A stretch of DNA of 64,000 bases from contig JAYGXS010000001.1 of the NCBI GenBank assembly GCA_036362985.1, forward strand, positions 17,200,522-17,264,521. The letters are read 5' to 3'. The position numbers and the translations under genes are program-made. Numbering within the stretch: the stretch's first letter is position 1; each line of letters opens with the position of its first letter. Shown here one piece after another: positions 23,520 to 34,849 of the stretch. This DNA comes from Ligula intestinalis. Its lineage: Eukaryota > Platyhelminthes > Cestoda > Diphyllobothriidea > Diphyllobothriidae. The notes beneath the pieces were generated by a model that had not been told where the DNA came from, made no database searches, and was given only the letters and a program-made list of their open reading frames with translations.

Positions 23520-23740
23520 AGTAATGTCCTGACGGTAAGCTCGTCAAGACATATTAAGTTGAAGTGGATCCGACAAAGCAAAGGGAGACCGGAATGGCCA
23601 TTTCTGGCTTATTAGCCGTCATCAGCCAGTCATTACCAATCTCGAGGTTTGGCACCCCCGAGATTTGAACCCGGGACCTTTGGTAATTTTGTTCAAGACA
23701 CTACCTCTAGTGTACGGGCTCCCTGCTTTGTAAATATTAA
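23520..23740 (-). mobile_element. tRNA-headed SINE with hammerhead core, copy E (best kept)
   Basis: On the minus strand: a tRNA-like head with a clear box B ('ggtcccgggttcaaatctc', about 23680-23662), a 35-base linker, the ribozyme block 23631-23587, and a short tail. The A box is weaker ('actagaggtagtgtc'). The tail is truncated compared with copies B, C and G. Confidence 0.72.
23587..23631 (-). ncRNA. Hammerhead-ribozyme-like motif (SINE copy E)
   Basis: Minus-strand order: GACTGG (23631-23626), CTGATGA (23625-23619), 14-base stem-loop II with GGCT/AGCC arms and AATA loop (23618-23605), GAAA (23604-23601), TGGCCAT (23600-23594), H17=T (23593), CCGGTC (23592-23587). Stem I is 6 bp, with a T-G wobble where copy C has T-A, so pairing is kept despite a substitution. 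The base of stem II is C-A, not the usual G-C. Predicted cleavage after 23593. Confidence 0.66.
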
Positions 23741-24327
23741 GTTAGACAGCAGGGCCGGGTGAACTGTCTCTTTCCCAGTCCACCTAGTGGCAAGTTCGAG
23801 TCAAGCTGGCGAGAGGAAATTAGGGCACAAAGTACCCGCCTCTCGGTCGACACTCGCGAGACTGTTCTTCCCCTATGCCGTTGATGCAAACATGTTGGGG
23901 ACCCGATCTTCCTTCAAGCAGAAACTTAGGAGAAGAAAACGCAATGCAAGACTGCTGGATGTCAGATAAAAGTTTTAAAGAAACTGTAAGGAGACTTTAA
24001 ACGATGCATACGTAGTCAATGAAATGCACAGATAGATAATACAGCCACGGTATACAAGCGCCCGCGAGCGCAAGATATATGTATACATATAGAGACAGGG
24101 AGCGACGCGGTCTGGGCAGGGGACCCATTTATCTGTCAACGGTGCGCGCGCGCGGCAAACCCCAAATGAAAGGCCAGAACGCCCTGTAGATAAGGGGGGC
24201 GGGGGGCCGGGGGTGAGAAAAGTGAGGGATGCGAAAGTGAGCCACATGCTCTGGGTCTTTGACCGCACGCACACGCACGTATGCACGCACACCAACGAGC
24301 ACTACATTGGAGACAGAAACACTCGGG

Positions 24328-24348
24328 CACACACACACACACAGAGAG
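24328..24348. repeat. (CA)n microsatellite
   Basis: An uninterrupted CA run passes into a short GAGA string, about 500 bases downstream of the kinase stop codon on the minus strand, so it may lie in the 3' UTR. Confidence 0.9.
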
Positions 24349-24440
24349 AAACGCTGGCGTAAAAGCAAAGAAAGAAGACAAAAATTAAAAAACCGACAAC
24401 AAGTCAGGGGCAGACAGTTAATGGAGGGGAAAAGGGGTAG

Positions 24441-24443
<3 letters not shown>

Positions 24444-24481
<38 letters not shown>
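24444..24481. repeat. (GA)n microsatellite
   Basis: An uninterrupted AG/GA run of about 38 bases. On the coding (minus) strand of the kinase gene it is a (CT)n tract, about 370 bases after the stop codon, and may be transcribed in the 3' UTR. Confidence 0.95.
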
Positions 24482-24483
<2 letters not shown>

Positions 24484-24851
24484 CAGCGGTGGCGGCGGCA
24501 TTAGGCTGAAGTAGGCACGAGACAGCGAGGTAACAAAAACTTGGGAGGGGGGGGAGAGGGGAAATGAGAAGGCTGGCAGGGCAAATGAGTATGCAGCAAG
24601 TGTGTGAGTGTGTGGGTAGAGGAGGCTACCTGGGTCTCTGGTCCCACACGCACACAGAGACAAACACAGACTAATAACAACGCAACTGCGCGTGTGATCT
24701 GGAGCAAAGGTTGTCTTCTGCGTCGACAAGCAGACATCGGGGGGGGGGCATTTGGCTTGCGAAGGTACAACGTTAAAATGTTAGCTGAGTGGACAAAAGA
24801 AGCAAAGACGCAAAAGTACGTGAGGAGAGGGTGGAGGGCGGGAATAAGAGG

Positions 24852-25036
24852 TCACTCAATACAGTTTCCGATGAAATCCAGCAGTCTGCGCCCGTATACT
24901 TCCGGCCGGACAGTTGTAATCTCGGAGCCCGCGCCATGTTTGACCGTTTTATAGGTCTGCGCTGTCCGCTTGCGCATGCCGTACCGAGTGAGAATGTCGA
25001 TGACAGCTATGAAGTAGATTACGGGGCGACCCAGAT
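24852..25036 (-). CDS. PIP4K2: Phosphatidylinositol-5-phosphate 4-kinase (type II), C-terminal exon
   Basis: This exon completes a split codon and then encodes 60 residues and a TGA stop (24854-24852): LGRPVIYFIAVIDILTRYG, MRKRTAQTYKTVKHGAGSEI, TTVRPEVYGRRLLDFIGNCI, E. It is the end of the kinase C-lobe, including the Mg-binding Asp of the 'IID' motif (here VIDIL, Asp at 24998-24996) and the specificity (activation) loop. Type II enzymes have Ala where type I PIP5Ks have Glu in this loop; here the aligned residue is Ala (GCG, 24962-24960), and KTVKHGAG is the type II signature. The enzyme converts PI5P to PI(4,5)P2. Acceptor: ctgtttcag ending at 25037. The phase fits the donor at 38308. The 3' UTR is not delimited. 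Confidence 0.93.
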
Positions 25037-25529
25037 CTGAAACAGCACAGTCAAAAACATGTCAGAAGAAAACGAAAATTACAGACGCATCGAGATGACT
25101 GCTTTTAGAACAGATGATTATAGTGTACGTACTTGTTGGGTGCATGCAGCCGCACTCGCAGCAGGCTATCGATCGGCCTACACGAGGCGAACACATACAG
25201 GATAATCAAGCAATCAATCATCCAAAATTTAAACTGCATGCAGCCGCTGAGTCACAGCAAATCGTGTCAGTAGTGAAGCCAGGACAGAAGTTGATTTGCT
25301 CGATGGACCTAGCTTACACTCCTTTGTTGACCGAAATAGGCTGTAACCTTGACACTCACTGACTTGCGCTGAGTTGCTGTAACGTATTTGTCTGAGTAAA
25401 CGCACTCCCTTTCTGTGGCCAATTGGTATTCCTTCTGTCTCTCTAGTACGGGCCCTTTTGTTCGGCGTTCGTATTAATTAGAAGTACCAGGAGCAGGTCT
25501 TAACATTACCTAAGGCATATAACATTGCC

Positions 25530-25880
25530 AGAAAGACAAAGTAGACTGGATTGGCTATTTTTTGGCTCATTAGCCGTCGAAAGTCAGTCATACAGAGTCC
25601 GAGGCTCGGACTCACGAGCCACGAGCTGGTGGCTTAATGGTTAAAGCGCTAGACCTCTGATCACCAGGACGTCGTGTGGTGGACCGCTTGGAGTTAGGTA
25701 TAGCTGTCTGACGGCGGCTAATAAGCCACAGATGGCCATTCCCGTCTCCCTTGTCTTTGCCGGTAATGTTTGTCCGCCTTGACTACTTGTCACTGTGCAG
25801 CTGCTGGTGCAGCTCGAGAGTGATCACCAAGGCAGATTGACTTCCGTTAGCCACCGGTGAACGTTTGGCAAGGAGTGTAT
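25530..25880. mobile_element. Head-to-head pair of SINE copies F (-) and G (+)
   Basis: Copy F (about 25595-25530, minus) has only the ribozyme block and tail. Copy G (about 25600-25880, plus) has a tRNA-like head with box A 'tggcttaatggtta' (25629-25642), the ribozyme block at about 25700-25747 and a full tail to about 25875. Both cores are broken (F: CTTTCGA and AAAA; G: CTGACGG and CAGA). The layout matches the inverted pair at 6.8-7.2 kb. Confidence 0.62.
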
Positions 25881-26454
25881 ATACCGTTACGCTCTCACTA
25901 TCTTGGTAAATGCAATTAACATGCGATCGAGGGCTGAACAAGTTGGAATTTTGGGCGTGTGGGCTGCGCGGCTAGTACTCGAAATAAAAGGATTAGCTCA
26001 GGGTGCTTAAAGTCTCAATTTAATTAATTAATTCTGCCTTAAAGTTAATTAACACGGTGAATTTTTCACAAAGAAAGAATGTGCCAGATATGACACACAC
26101 GCACACAGTTATTGAGTAATCACATTCCGCCTACTTTGGACCTAATGCAGGCAAACAATTCCTTAATTGGTGGTACGCGAGATGTCTAAAAAGTTGGAAC
26201 ACCGAAATTGTGATGGGGTTGGATTTTGGAAGAAAATGCGATCGTTGTACTAAGAATTTGATCCGCATTTGCACGCGAGTCTACTAGCACTAGACAAACA
26301 CATATATGTGTAATGTGCGCAGGATACAGTTGGCATGCAATCACATATCGATCATAATTATAAAATCTCGCATTCACTGCCAATAGGCAAAGATTGCTTG
26401 CTCGGCCGTATCACAGTCGTCCATTGTTGCGAAGGCAGAAGAACATTATATAAA

Positions 26455-26605
26455 AAGACTCGTGAGACTGTAAGGACCATTTTTAGTTTGGCAGCTGTCA
26501 TCAGCCATCTATATCCAACCCCAGATGTTGCACCATCGGAGGCTCGAACCCAAGATCTATTGATAAGAAGTCTAACGCTCTAAACACTGAGCTATGGACT
26601 TGTTG
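26455..26605 (-). mobile_element. tRNA-headed SINE, copy H
   Basis: The minus strand has the clearest tRNA-like head: box A 'tagctcagtgtttagagcg' (about 26597-26579) and box B 'gggttcgagcctcc' (about 26551-26538). It is followed by the linker and a ribozyme block with CTGATGA kept, but with a scrambled stem II and no GAAA. The head sequence resembles an ordinary tRNA with a mature-like D arm and T arm. Confidence 0.65.
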
Positions 26606-27396
26606 CCTTGTCGGTTTCAAGTGGAAATACTAGCATTGGCAAATAGGCGTCATTCTGCTCAATAATACTAGGTGCTGTGTGGCTGTTTGCATGGTTCGAG
26701 AGTGAGTGCGGTAAGACTGAGTCTTCTAACCGATTGGTGAGCGTCAACCTACCATTTGTCGCAATTTCATCACGATCGTTAATTGTTGCTGTCATAGTGA
26801 CTTAGTGATTTGATTCCCAGATAGAACAACAAATGAAGACCTCTACGGCAGTGCGCTCCTTGTGTGGACAATTGTACTGTTCAGACAAAGTCTCAGCACC
26901 GAATATACAACCCTTGTGCACTTATCCCCCTTATCGGACTTTGTCTCTGAAGATGGTTTCGAATTGGAATCCGAAGCGGCAGGCAAAAAACTCTTCTTAC
27001 AGCGATCAGACCTTCCTCTTTTCAAATGATTCTTAACACTCATGGTTGGGCGTTTGAAGTAGCTACAAAACGCGGATCGACAGGTATGGTTCTCCAAACT
27101 CAAAGCAAGCTGTATACTTTTGAGAATTACCTAGCGCATCGCAACCCCCACTGATGAAAGAGGACGGCTCACTAGTTCCGTTTTTTGACAGTTCAACTTC
27201 AAAATGACATTCACTGTGCGTGTTTTTCAAATCGAGCCTCCATTTTTCCTCCCAAAATTCGCATGCACATGGTCAAAAATACGCGAGGCTCAGGTAATTG
27301 AATAGAGGGCGGAAGAACGTTCTCGGGGACTAGTATTTTATTTGCCCTTTGTTTCGGACCCTCATTCGAGGCCACTGTCAAGGAATGAAAACGTGA

Positions 27397-27800
27397 TTAA
27401 GTCAGCGCTGCCACGAGTGATCTTGAGCCCTGCCATTGCTTGCTCACCGCGAGATAGGCATCTGGAAGATCAGTATGTCTATTAATAGAGTGCGCGTGCG
27501 AGTGCCATGCTTCTTGCAGTAGGAGTGAGACTAGGTCGTCCGACTGGCCTAGTATTCGCACGTGTTCGAAGTCGAAGCCGTGCCCTGGCGAGGATGCGTA
27601 GGCAGCGAGCAAGGATAGCTTGTCCTTCCTTCGCACGGCGAGTTTATGCTCGTACAGTCTCGTGGCAACCCGTTTGTCGATTTCGCAACGTTATTGGCTT
27701 GGCCGCAGAAACGGTCAATTCGGGAAATACCACCGGATTTCTGGGTACTTAGGCTGCATGAGTTGCCTGCGGATTGTCGGTTGGTCTACCTCACCTATTT
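27397..27800 (-). pseudogene. Penelope-like element endonuclease fragment (P2)
   Basis: Minus-strand translation reads 'VATRLYEHKLAVRRKDKLSL', 'LAAYASSPGHGFDFEHVRIL', 'GQSDDLVSLLLQEAWHSHAH', 'SINRHTDLPDAYLAVSKQW'. Upstream, a broken 'GGIYRI..FCGQANNV' stands at the GIY-YIG position. The R-LYEHK helix, the HGFDFEHVRIL block and the SINRH.DLP.AY end are all typical of Penelope-like endonucleases. About 100 codons are open, so this is one of the younger copies. Confidence 0.8.
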
Positions 27801-30800
27801 TAAACCGAGTTTTACCCTTCGTTATTTATTTGGACTACAATGAGGGCATCAGTGTACAACGCTAGTGCCGCTTCGACCGCAGTCTAATTTGGCCTATAAA
27901 AGACGAATTATTTTAAGGAACTGTATCCACGATGTCGACAATTGCAGTCATTGACGAGTATGGATTGGTTTTGAGTTTGCGGTGTGCGCCTAATTTTATT
28001 CCCTGCAAATGGAGGATGCTTTTGCCGAACATTCTGGAATAATAGTTTCAAAATATCACTTCCACTCTTTTTTCACATTAGGATTGGGTCCGCCTTAGAA
28101 ACGCTATACTAGCGTATAAGACCAATGTTTAATAAGGGTAAAAGGTGGCATGTATGCAATTAATGAGGCTATGAGAGTGGTCAGGACTTAAGCAAAAGAA
28201 ACAAATGGAAACAGTCTCGAAATGGGGACAGTCTGGCTTTGGTCAGTCTGCAAATCAGAAAAGTGCTAAAGGAAGCCGGATGCCGCCGATTCAGACGACC
28301 AGCTACGCGACACAGCCATAGCTGGGGATGATATTCAGTGGTCTACTGAGTCTTCAGTAGAAGGACATGAAGCGAGCAAAAAAGTCAGTACAATGCACGT
28401 GTGGAATCCCTGTTGAAATACTTTTGCGTTAGTAAGTCACGGGCCCAGAATACCACATTAATGGGAAAAAATAAACGAGGGATAGCAATAAGTTACAGTA
28501 TGCCAATCCTGAGTACCTAAATTAGACTTCAGTCATAGCATAAGTCAAAGTGCAGTTCAGAGGGAAGATGCATTATTCAGAGGGACTTACTAGGAGAGCC
28601 TTTAATTCCATAAAATTCAGTGTTAGGGTTGAGTTCGCCGGCGAATGGCTTTAGACGGTAGGAAAGATCCGAAGGGCTCTCGGGAGGGGTTAAGTTGCCT
28701 AGAAGAAGATAAACACTCGCGTCAGGAAAAACAAATCCGAATAAAATGATCACTGAGCAGGTGTAAAACCAGTAATTTGTGAGAAAATTTGCTTACACCA
28801 TTCGCAAACTTTTGTGCAACGAGAACACCTTAAAGGGATTTTGACCTAAACTGTATGAAACGACTCGAAAAGGTGTAGTATTTTGCAAGAGACAAATACG
28901 AAAATGACAAAGTAAAAAAGTAATTTCATCGAGATTTCAGAGCTATGAAAACAGTTGACTATGACGGCTCCACCGTCGGACTAAACATTTCGTCTACACG
29001 TGCCACACGCGACCCGGTTCCCGCAAATTGTACCAGAATTTACCAGGAGGGGGGGGGGCTCGCAGCTTACCTGAGCAGAAAGGCCCGATAAGCTACATTT
29101 GAGAGCCCTTGAGTCTGGCTGTCCATCCTTAGAGGGCGGAGGTATGCAGTCTTGTGGCTCTACTTCAGGCCACAACTTTAAATGCGGCACGAAAATGCCG
29201 AAGCGCGTCAAATTGTGAAGAATACGATTACGTGTCATGAGGAGGGATTACACAAAGTTGATCTCATTCACGCTTCCCTTTCCAGTGCGTCAGTTTACTT
29301 GCAGAGCCGGTCAGCCATGTGCTGATAAAATTGGGCGCCTAGGCATGTCATCAGCGCCTTATTCGTCAGTAGTGTTGGGCCGGTGGAGACTGCGTGGCCG
29401 GCGTAACGCTTGCCACGAATTAATGACCTACGTTTTGGTTCAGCACAGCGTTCTATGGGCACCGAAAATTGACCAAACAGGGAGATGGCTATGCCTCCCC
29501 CCGCTCACCAATGTACACTCTTGGAAGAACGTGATGTAACCGAGGATGCTACCCAGGCGGAAAATTGTTGTTTCCGAAACTGATTGAGCTCCCTTAAGAC
29601 CGCTAGCATTGAATTTTCTAACCCTGTCGGCTTGAAAATCCCGCAACCTGACACCCAGCATGGCACGATTGGAAAAGAGGTGATACCTTCTAGCAGTAGT
29701 CAAGGTAAATGGGTTCATTCTGAGGAGAAGCCGAAGCTTTTCGGTTCAACTACAGCTTTCCGGCTATACTTACCCTGTCAGACAAATGGGCCACAATGAA
29801 GCAACTGTCGACTGCAGCGCAGTATGGACCTTTATTTGTATTTCTACACAAATGAGCTGTAGAGCTATGGCAGATCACATAAACAACCATACGATGAGGA
29901 CCAAAACTGTATCGACAAATAAAATAGCCTAAGACCTTTTAAAAAGGTCAAGTGCCGAACAAGACCAATACAGGAGGTTATGCAGTAGAATAAATAGGAT
30001 GAAAATGTTCGGAAATATGGGCACGAACGTGGGATAGTCTGCCAAAGTCACGTTTGCGAGAGCCAAGAGCGTACTGTTTCCTCACTCGACGCAAACCGTA
30101 CTCCGCTCGCTGAACCCCCTGAAGACGGCCACCAGACCTGATTACGGGGGCCCTGTAAACCGACCTTCGGTCCGAAGGAGGAGAGATTGAGTCAATCAGT
30201 TTTAAACCGAAAAATGAACGACTTATTTTTTTGTGAAAATTAACGCTATTGGCGTATTACAGGGACCCCGGGCTCTTCTTTTTTTTCAAAGTGGAGTCAC
30301 ATATCCCATCACCGCCCGCAAAACATTGCATGCTTTCTATAGCTTAAAGTCGAATTTATAAAGGTATCGAAAATATATAAAACTAGTAATTTTCGAGGTA
30401 CTGTAGTTTTTGCGGGCAGAAGATAGTAGACATTACAATCCACGCAGGTAATAATTCCTAATCGAAAACGCATTCCAATACTTCGTTGAGATTGACCAAT
30501 AACTGACACACTGAAAAAGTGCTTTCGAAGGCGGCAGAGAACAGGTCTTCAGTTGCATTTGGCGGCCCATCAATGAGCGACAACAACTTGCAGTGGATCT
30601 ATGCATACCTTAAGTCAATCAAGCAAGAGTTGTCACATGCCTGCGTCACCTGTCCCCAAAAATATCTGGGCTACACGATCAAAACTGTGCATCCAAATAC
30701 CGCAGGCATAAAACGGCCGCTCAAGGAGACGACTTTTATGCCGTGAGGTCCCATAATCCACTCTCTTGTGATGTACGAAAAAAACAGTCGCAAAGTGCAC

Positions 30801-31807
30801 GTCGTTTGTGCTAGGACCGTTGATGCCCGTTTGAGGTAGAGGGTGTTAACATAGTAAATAGAAGAGGAGGTGGAGGCGGTGGTTCCGTCTGATGTACAAT
30901 CATTCAAGTTTACGTCATGTAAGAAAAAGCGTGCAGTGACTAGCTAAAACACAACCCAAACGCCTCACACAGAGACAGACAGGACAAGCAGTACGCCAAA
31001 ACGAAGGATGTAGACACACAACACTTTAATTATGCATGTTCCCAAGCACTGGTAGAAGACCTTTCGGGTACCTTTAGTACAATCGTGTGTTAAAGTGGAC
31101 TTAACAGTTGTCGGCGCTCAGTACGTCAACCTGACATAAACTCGCGTCGAAAATAGATCATAATTAGGGAACAAAGAACTCTGTACTGCATAGTATTAAA
31201 ACTCGGAATGGACCAAGATTTCACGAATGTCGGCATAAACACACGCGGCCATGACTTTCGCGATACACACACACACAGACGATCCTTGGGGATGTTTTTT
31301 ATTGACACCCTGCACAGCAGCGTGACCTCGAGGTCAAAACATCCCACAAGGCAAAAATAAGTCGTTAATAAAACGTTCAGAAGGAGTGGAAACTTGTTTA
31401 GTCAGAAATAGGTCAACATAAGTCCTCGTTGTACTTATAGCCTCCAGGTGCGCATTTATTTGAAACCAGGCTATCCACTGGGACTGGTCTCCATCACCCC
31501 TACTTCGTATTTAGCCAACTGTCCAAACAGCCCATGCTGTCAGTTGAGGCACAAAAAAGATAGGAAACTTGATAGTTTGTCGCAAACAGCTGGGACTGCC
31601 ACTGCTGCGAAAGGATGACGCTCATTTACGCGTGGACTGCGGCGCATATACCTTACTCAATTTTCCTCCTCCGCCTCAAAGAGCACAGCAAGACTGAATG
31701 TAGGCGGACTTTTTCGTGGCTGAAGGAAAGGCCATGCATATCACGCAGCCACTAGCCCCGAACTCCATACAAGCTGATTTCAGCTGAGCAAGTCTCCGAC
31801 CTCATCA

Positions 31808-32700
31808 AAACGCCGGCTAACTGATCTTGACTACGCCGATGATATTGCGCTGCTAGCCTCAAGCTTTGGTGATCTACAGTCGGTAGTGATGCGGTTAAAT
31901 GAGGTCGCTATGTCGGTTGGTATGTCCATAAATTCTTGAAAGACGAAGTTATTCTTGAGCTGCATCCCTGACCAGGAGAAGGCACCCCTGGGGGATAATG
32001 GCAATCAAATTTAAGAAGTAGACAGCTTTAAATAACTCGGGAAGAGGCTGATACCGAATGGGCAGCGCAAGGACGACATTGTCTTCCGTATCAATGCTGC
32101 TCGCTGGGTTTTCTCAATCCTTCGAAAGCGCCAATGGATCCGACGTGATAGATCCATCGCCAGGAAGATTCGTGCATACCGTGCATCTATCCGGTCAGTC
32201 CTCCTCTATGGATCTGAATGCTGGGCTGTGCGCGCTGAAGATAAGCGAAGACTGGAGGTCTTTGACCACCGGTGCATGAGGACCATGCTGCGAGTTAAGT
32301 ATAGCGACTTCAACTCGAATGAGATAGTCAGCACCAGCTGCGATCGCATCGCAAGGATATCTCAGGCCATTCAAGAAAAGCGACTGAGGTGGTTTGGACA
32401 CGTTCTCCGTCGTCCACCCCACGAGCTTAGCTATGATGTCCTCGACCAGGCGTCGCAGCCCACCTAGAAACGTCGAAGAGGAGGGCAACTGAAGACTTGG
32501 CTCGAAACCGTTCACCAAGAGATGGAAGCAGTTCTCAGACCTTCTATCATCGGTCTCCGTCGCTGGAGAAGAGACTGGGTAGAGCTTTCCAGATCCGCTG
32601 CCGCCAATCGTCACGCACGGAGAGGTACCGTTTGTGACATCATTGGGGCCGGCTAGATCAGGCGAGATCACAGCCGTAATGAGTACAAGTAAGTAAGTAC
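31808..32700 (+). mobile_element. RTE-like non-LTR retrotransposon 3' half (R2)
   Basis: Begins inside the reverse transcriptase just before the active site: 'LTDLDYADDIALLASSFGDL' (YADD near 31835), then 'VDSFK.LG', 'RIDAARWVFSILRKRQWIRR', 'SVLLYGSECWAVRAEDKRRL', 'EVFDHRCMRTMLRVKYSDFN', 'RLRWFGHVLRRPPHELSYDV', then 'GGQLKTWLETVHQEMEAVLR'. The 3' end is '...cacagccgtaatgag' followed by acaagtaagtaagtac (32686-32700). Stops interrupt the frame (for example at 31938 and 32463). It is the best reference copy for the other R fragments. Confidence 0.85.
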
Positions 32701-33139
32701 ACTTCCACAGGGTGCGTGGCGAAACACCCAGTGAACTAATAAAGTACGTTTTCAGTCAGAAAAAATACTTAAGAGAGCGATTGCAATACTTATAAGGGTG
32801 CAGTGCAAGTAAAGGGTGCCCCGATATTCAAGGATGATAGTTTTCCGGCAGCATGAAAAAATATATCTGAAAATAGGCGAGTGAAGCGGCGCACATAAAA
32901 TTCAGTTATCTTGAATATACGCCAAAACTAAATCACATATTGTGAAACAGAATCTGCTCAGCAAAATTTCTTTCACTGTATGCAATCACATCCTCATAAA
33001 CGCTGGATGGGGCACTTTTCATTCAAGTAAACTACTACATTTCTCAGTGTCATTGAGCAAAGATTAGCAAGTACTTATCAAAATTATGGGGTTGTTATGT
33101 TTCAAAAAAACTACATTAGCGAACAGGTAGAAGATTAGG

Positions 33140-33310
33140 GGGAGTTTGGCAGATTTGAATAATTCAACTGACCCAATTGTGGGATTCAAACACACATCAG
33201 CAGGGAAGGCTTTAATAGAGCCAACGCTCTACCAATTGAGCCATGAAGGCACGCCGAAAGCCTTGCATTTAGTCACACTTTGGTCGATTTACCCGCCCAG
33301 CTTACTACAC
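33140..33310 (-). repeat. tRNA-like repeat unit 1
   Basis: Minus strand: 'tggctcaattggtagagcg' (box A-like, about 33244-33226) and 'gtgtttgaatcccac' (box B-like, about 33198-33184), preceded by 'gtgactaaatgcaaggc'. A tRNA-derived repeat distinct from the ribozyme SINE: no hammerhead core follows. Confidence 0.6.
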
Positions 33311-33409
33311 GTAAGAAATCCTCCCATAGTGATATAGTAAGCCGAGTGCTCTAACAGGATTTCCTAAGCGATCATCTAGAATCCACTTGAATGGCTACCA
33401 GGCATACCA

Positions 33410-33580
33410 GGCCTAGTGATTATATTCACGGCTCTCGCTTTAGTTTCGTAGCTCAATTGCCAGAGTGTTGACTGTACTAAGGCCTTCCCTGTTTATGTGG
33501 ATTTGAATCCCACCGAAGTCACGAATTTTTCCCAATTGGGTCAATTGAATTATCCAAATCTGTAAACCCCCCCCCCCTAA
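33410..33580 (+). repeat. tRNA-like repeat unit 2
   Basis: Plus strand: 'gtgattatattcacggc', 'tcgtagctcaattgccagag' (about 33447-33466) and 'tggatttgaatcccaccg', then 'cccaattgggtcaattgaat', matching unit 1. Ends in a C homopolymer at about 33568-33577. Confidence 0.6.
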
Positions 33581-33714
33581 TAATTAAGTATGACTGGTGG
33601 TTATTCTGGTGGATTCTTAATGATTGCTTAAGAAAGGCTTCCTGAGCAGTCAGCTTACTGCAGCTGTATTGGTGGATTCCACACGTACAGTAGGCTGGCC
33701 GTTTAAGTCGACCC

Positions 33715-33840
33715 AATTGTGATTAAATTCACGGCACTTTGCGTGCTTTCGTAGCTCAATTGGTAGAGCGTTGGCTGCACTAAAGCCTCCCATGCTGAGG
33801 TGGGTTCGAAGCCTACCGAGGCCACCATATTTTTCTTACC
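33715..33840 (+). repeat. tRNA-like repeat unit 3
   Basis: Plus strand: 'gtgattaaattcacggc', 'tcgtagctcaattggtagag' (about 33750-33769), 'gtgggttcgaagcctacc' (about 33801-33818). A and B boxes are near consensus. The predicted cloverleaf is imperfect and a CCA-type acceptor stem is not evident, so I call it a SINE head and not a functional tRNA. Confidence 0.65.
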
Positions 33841-34159
33841 TATGTGGGCCTGTGCCAAATTTAATGCTCTCTCCACCAAAAGATTATCCGATCTCCCAAT
33901 CAAGGAGAAAAGACGACTTATACGCACCCTCGCTCGTGTTGGCGACAACTACTGGACTAAGTTCACGTCAAAAAACGGGAACAAAATGACCTGAAAATAG
34001 TTTTTAGAGCAAAGTGCTGGGCAGACTACCAACTGTCTGTCTCCCAGGTGGGACGACATATACAATCCAGTCGCCCACAGAGTAAACGTACGTTGCGTAT
34101 GTATGCTAAGTACGCTTTTATCGCTTGCAGTTGAAGGCCGATAGAGGACATTCGAAATG

Positions 34160-34470
34160 TAATCAGCAAAAATGAGACCGACCACACTCGCTGTGATAGT
34201 ATCGTACAGATATCGCAGACAATCCAAGTAAGATGACTAAGGTGGTTTGGGCACGCTCTTCATCGCCCGCCTCACCAGCTCTGTTATGCAGCCTTCGATC
34301 CGGCACCGCAGCCTACATGGAAGCATCGAAGAGCCATCCAGATACGCTGCCACTAATCGTCATGCGTGAAGAGGTATCGTCCGTGACACCATTGAGGCCG
34401 GCTAAAGGTACCATCAGTGACATCATTCACTTCGGCTTGATCAGGCAGGATCACAGCTGTATTGGATACA
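34160..34470 (+). mobile_element. RTE-like 3' fragment (R3)
   Basis: Aligns with the end of R2: 'RCDSIVQISQTIQ', 'LRWFGHALHRPPHQL', then the 'cgtgacaccattgaggccgg' region and the 3' end 'atcacagctgtattgg'. Internally deleted and frame-broken. Confidence 0.7.
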
Positions 34471-34849
34471 AGTGTTAATGACTGAACACATTACGAAGAT
34501 ACACCAATCTTCAATATCACAGATAAATGCCACAGACAGCCGAAAATCCACCGTTATGTTTGCACTACCGACTGTCGTCTAGGGTACGTGATGATCACGG
34601 CAGACAGTTGGAGGACGAAGTGTTATTTCGACACCATTAACCCGCCTCCCAGCACGCAAAATAGCTGCTCTGCTATCAGTACCAACAAGGAATATACTGC
34701 TCCCATCCAGCCCATAGTTACAATTTCTATCGCGTCATTCAAGTACTCACAAGTCGGGTCAGCCATCTGCGAATCAATCGGCGGACCGGGACTAGAGGCC
34801 TAAAATACAGCCCCACGCAAGTCTTACTTGATCACGCGGTCTCAGGACA

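Noticed and set aside
24328..24481. CRISPR-like or satellite array
   Set aside because: These are simple dinucleotide runs; there are no regular repeat-spacer units anywhere in the window.
32195..32671. Minus-strand 158-codon open frame
   Set aside because: It is the antisense shadow of the RTE-like fragment R2, whose plus-strand motifs are clear. The same applies to the 217-codon minus frame at 57299-57952 over R7.
33750..33820. Functional tRNA gene
   Set aside because: A and B boxes are good, but the acceptor stem does not close convincingly and the same unit recurs twice nearby with flanking sequence conserved, so it is a SINE head.
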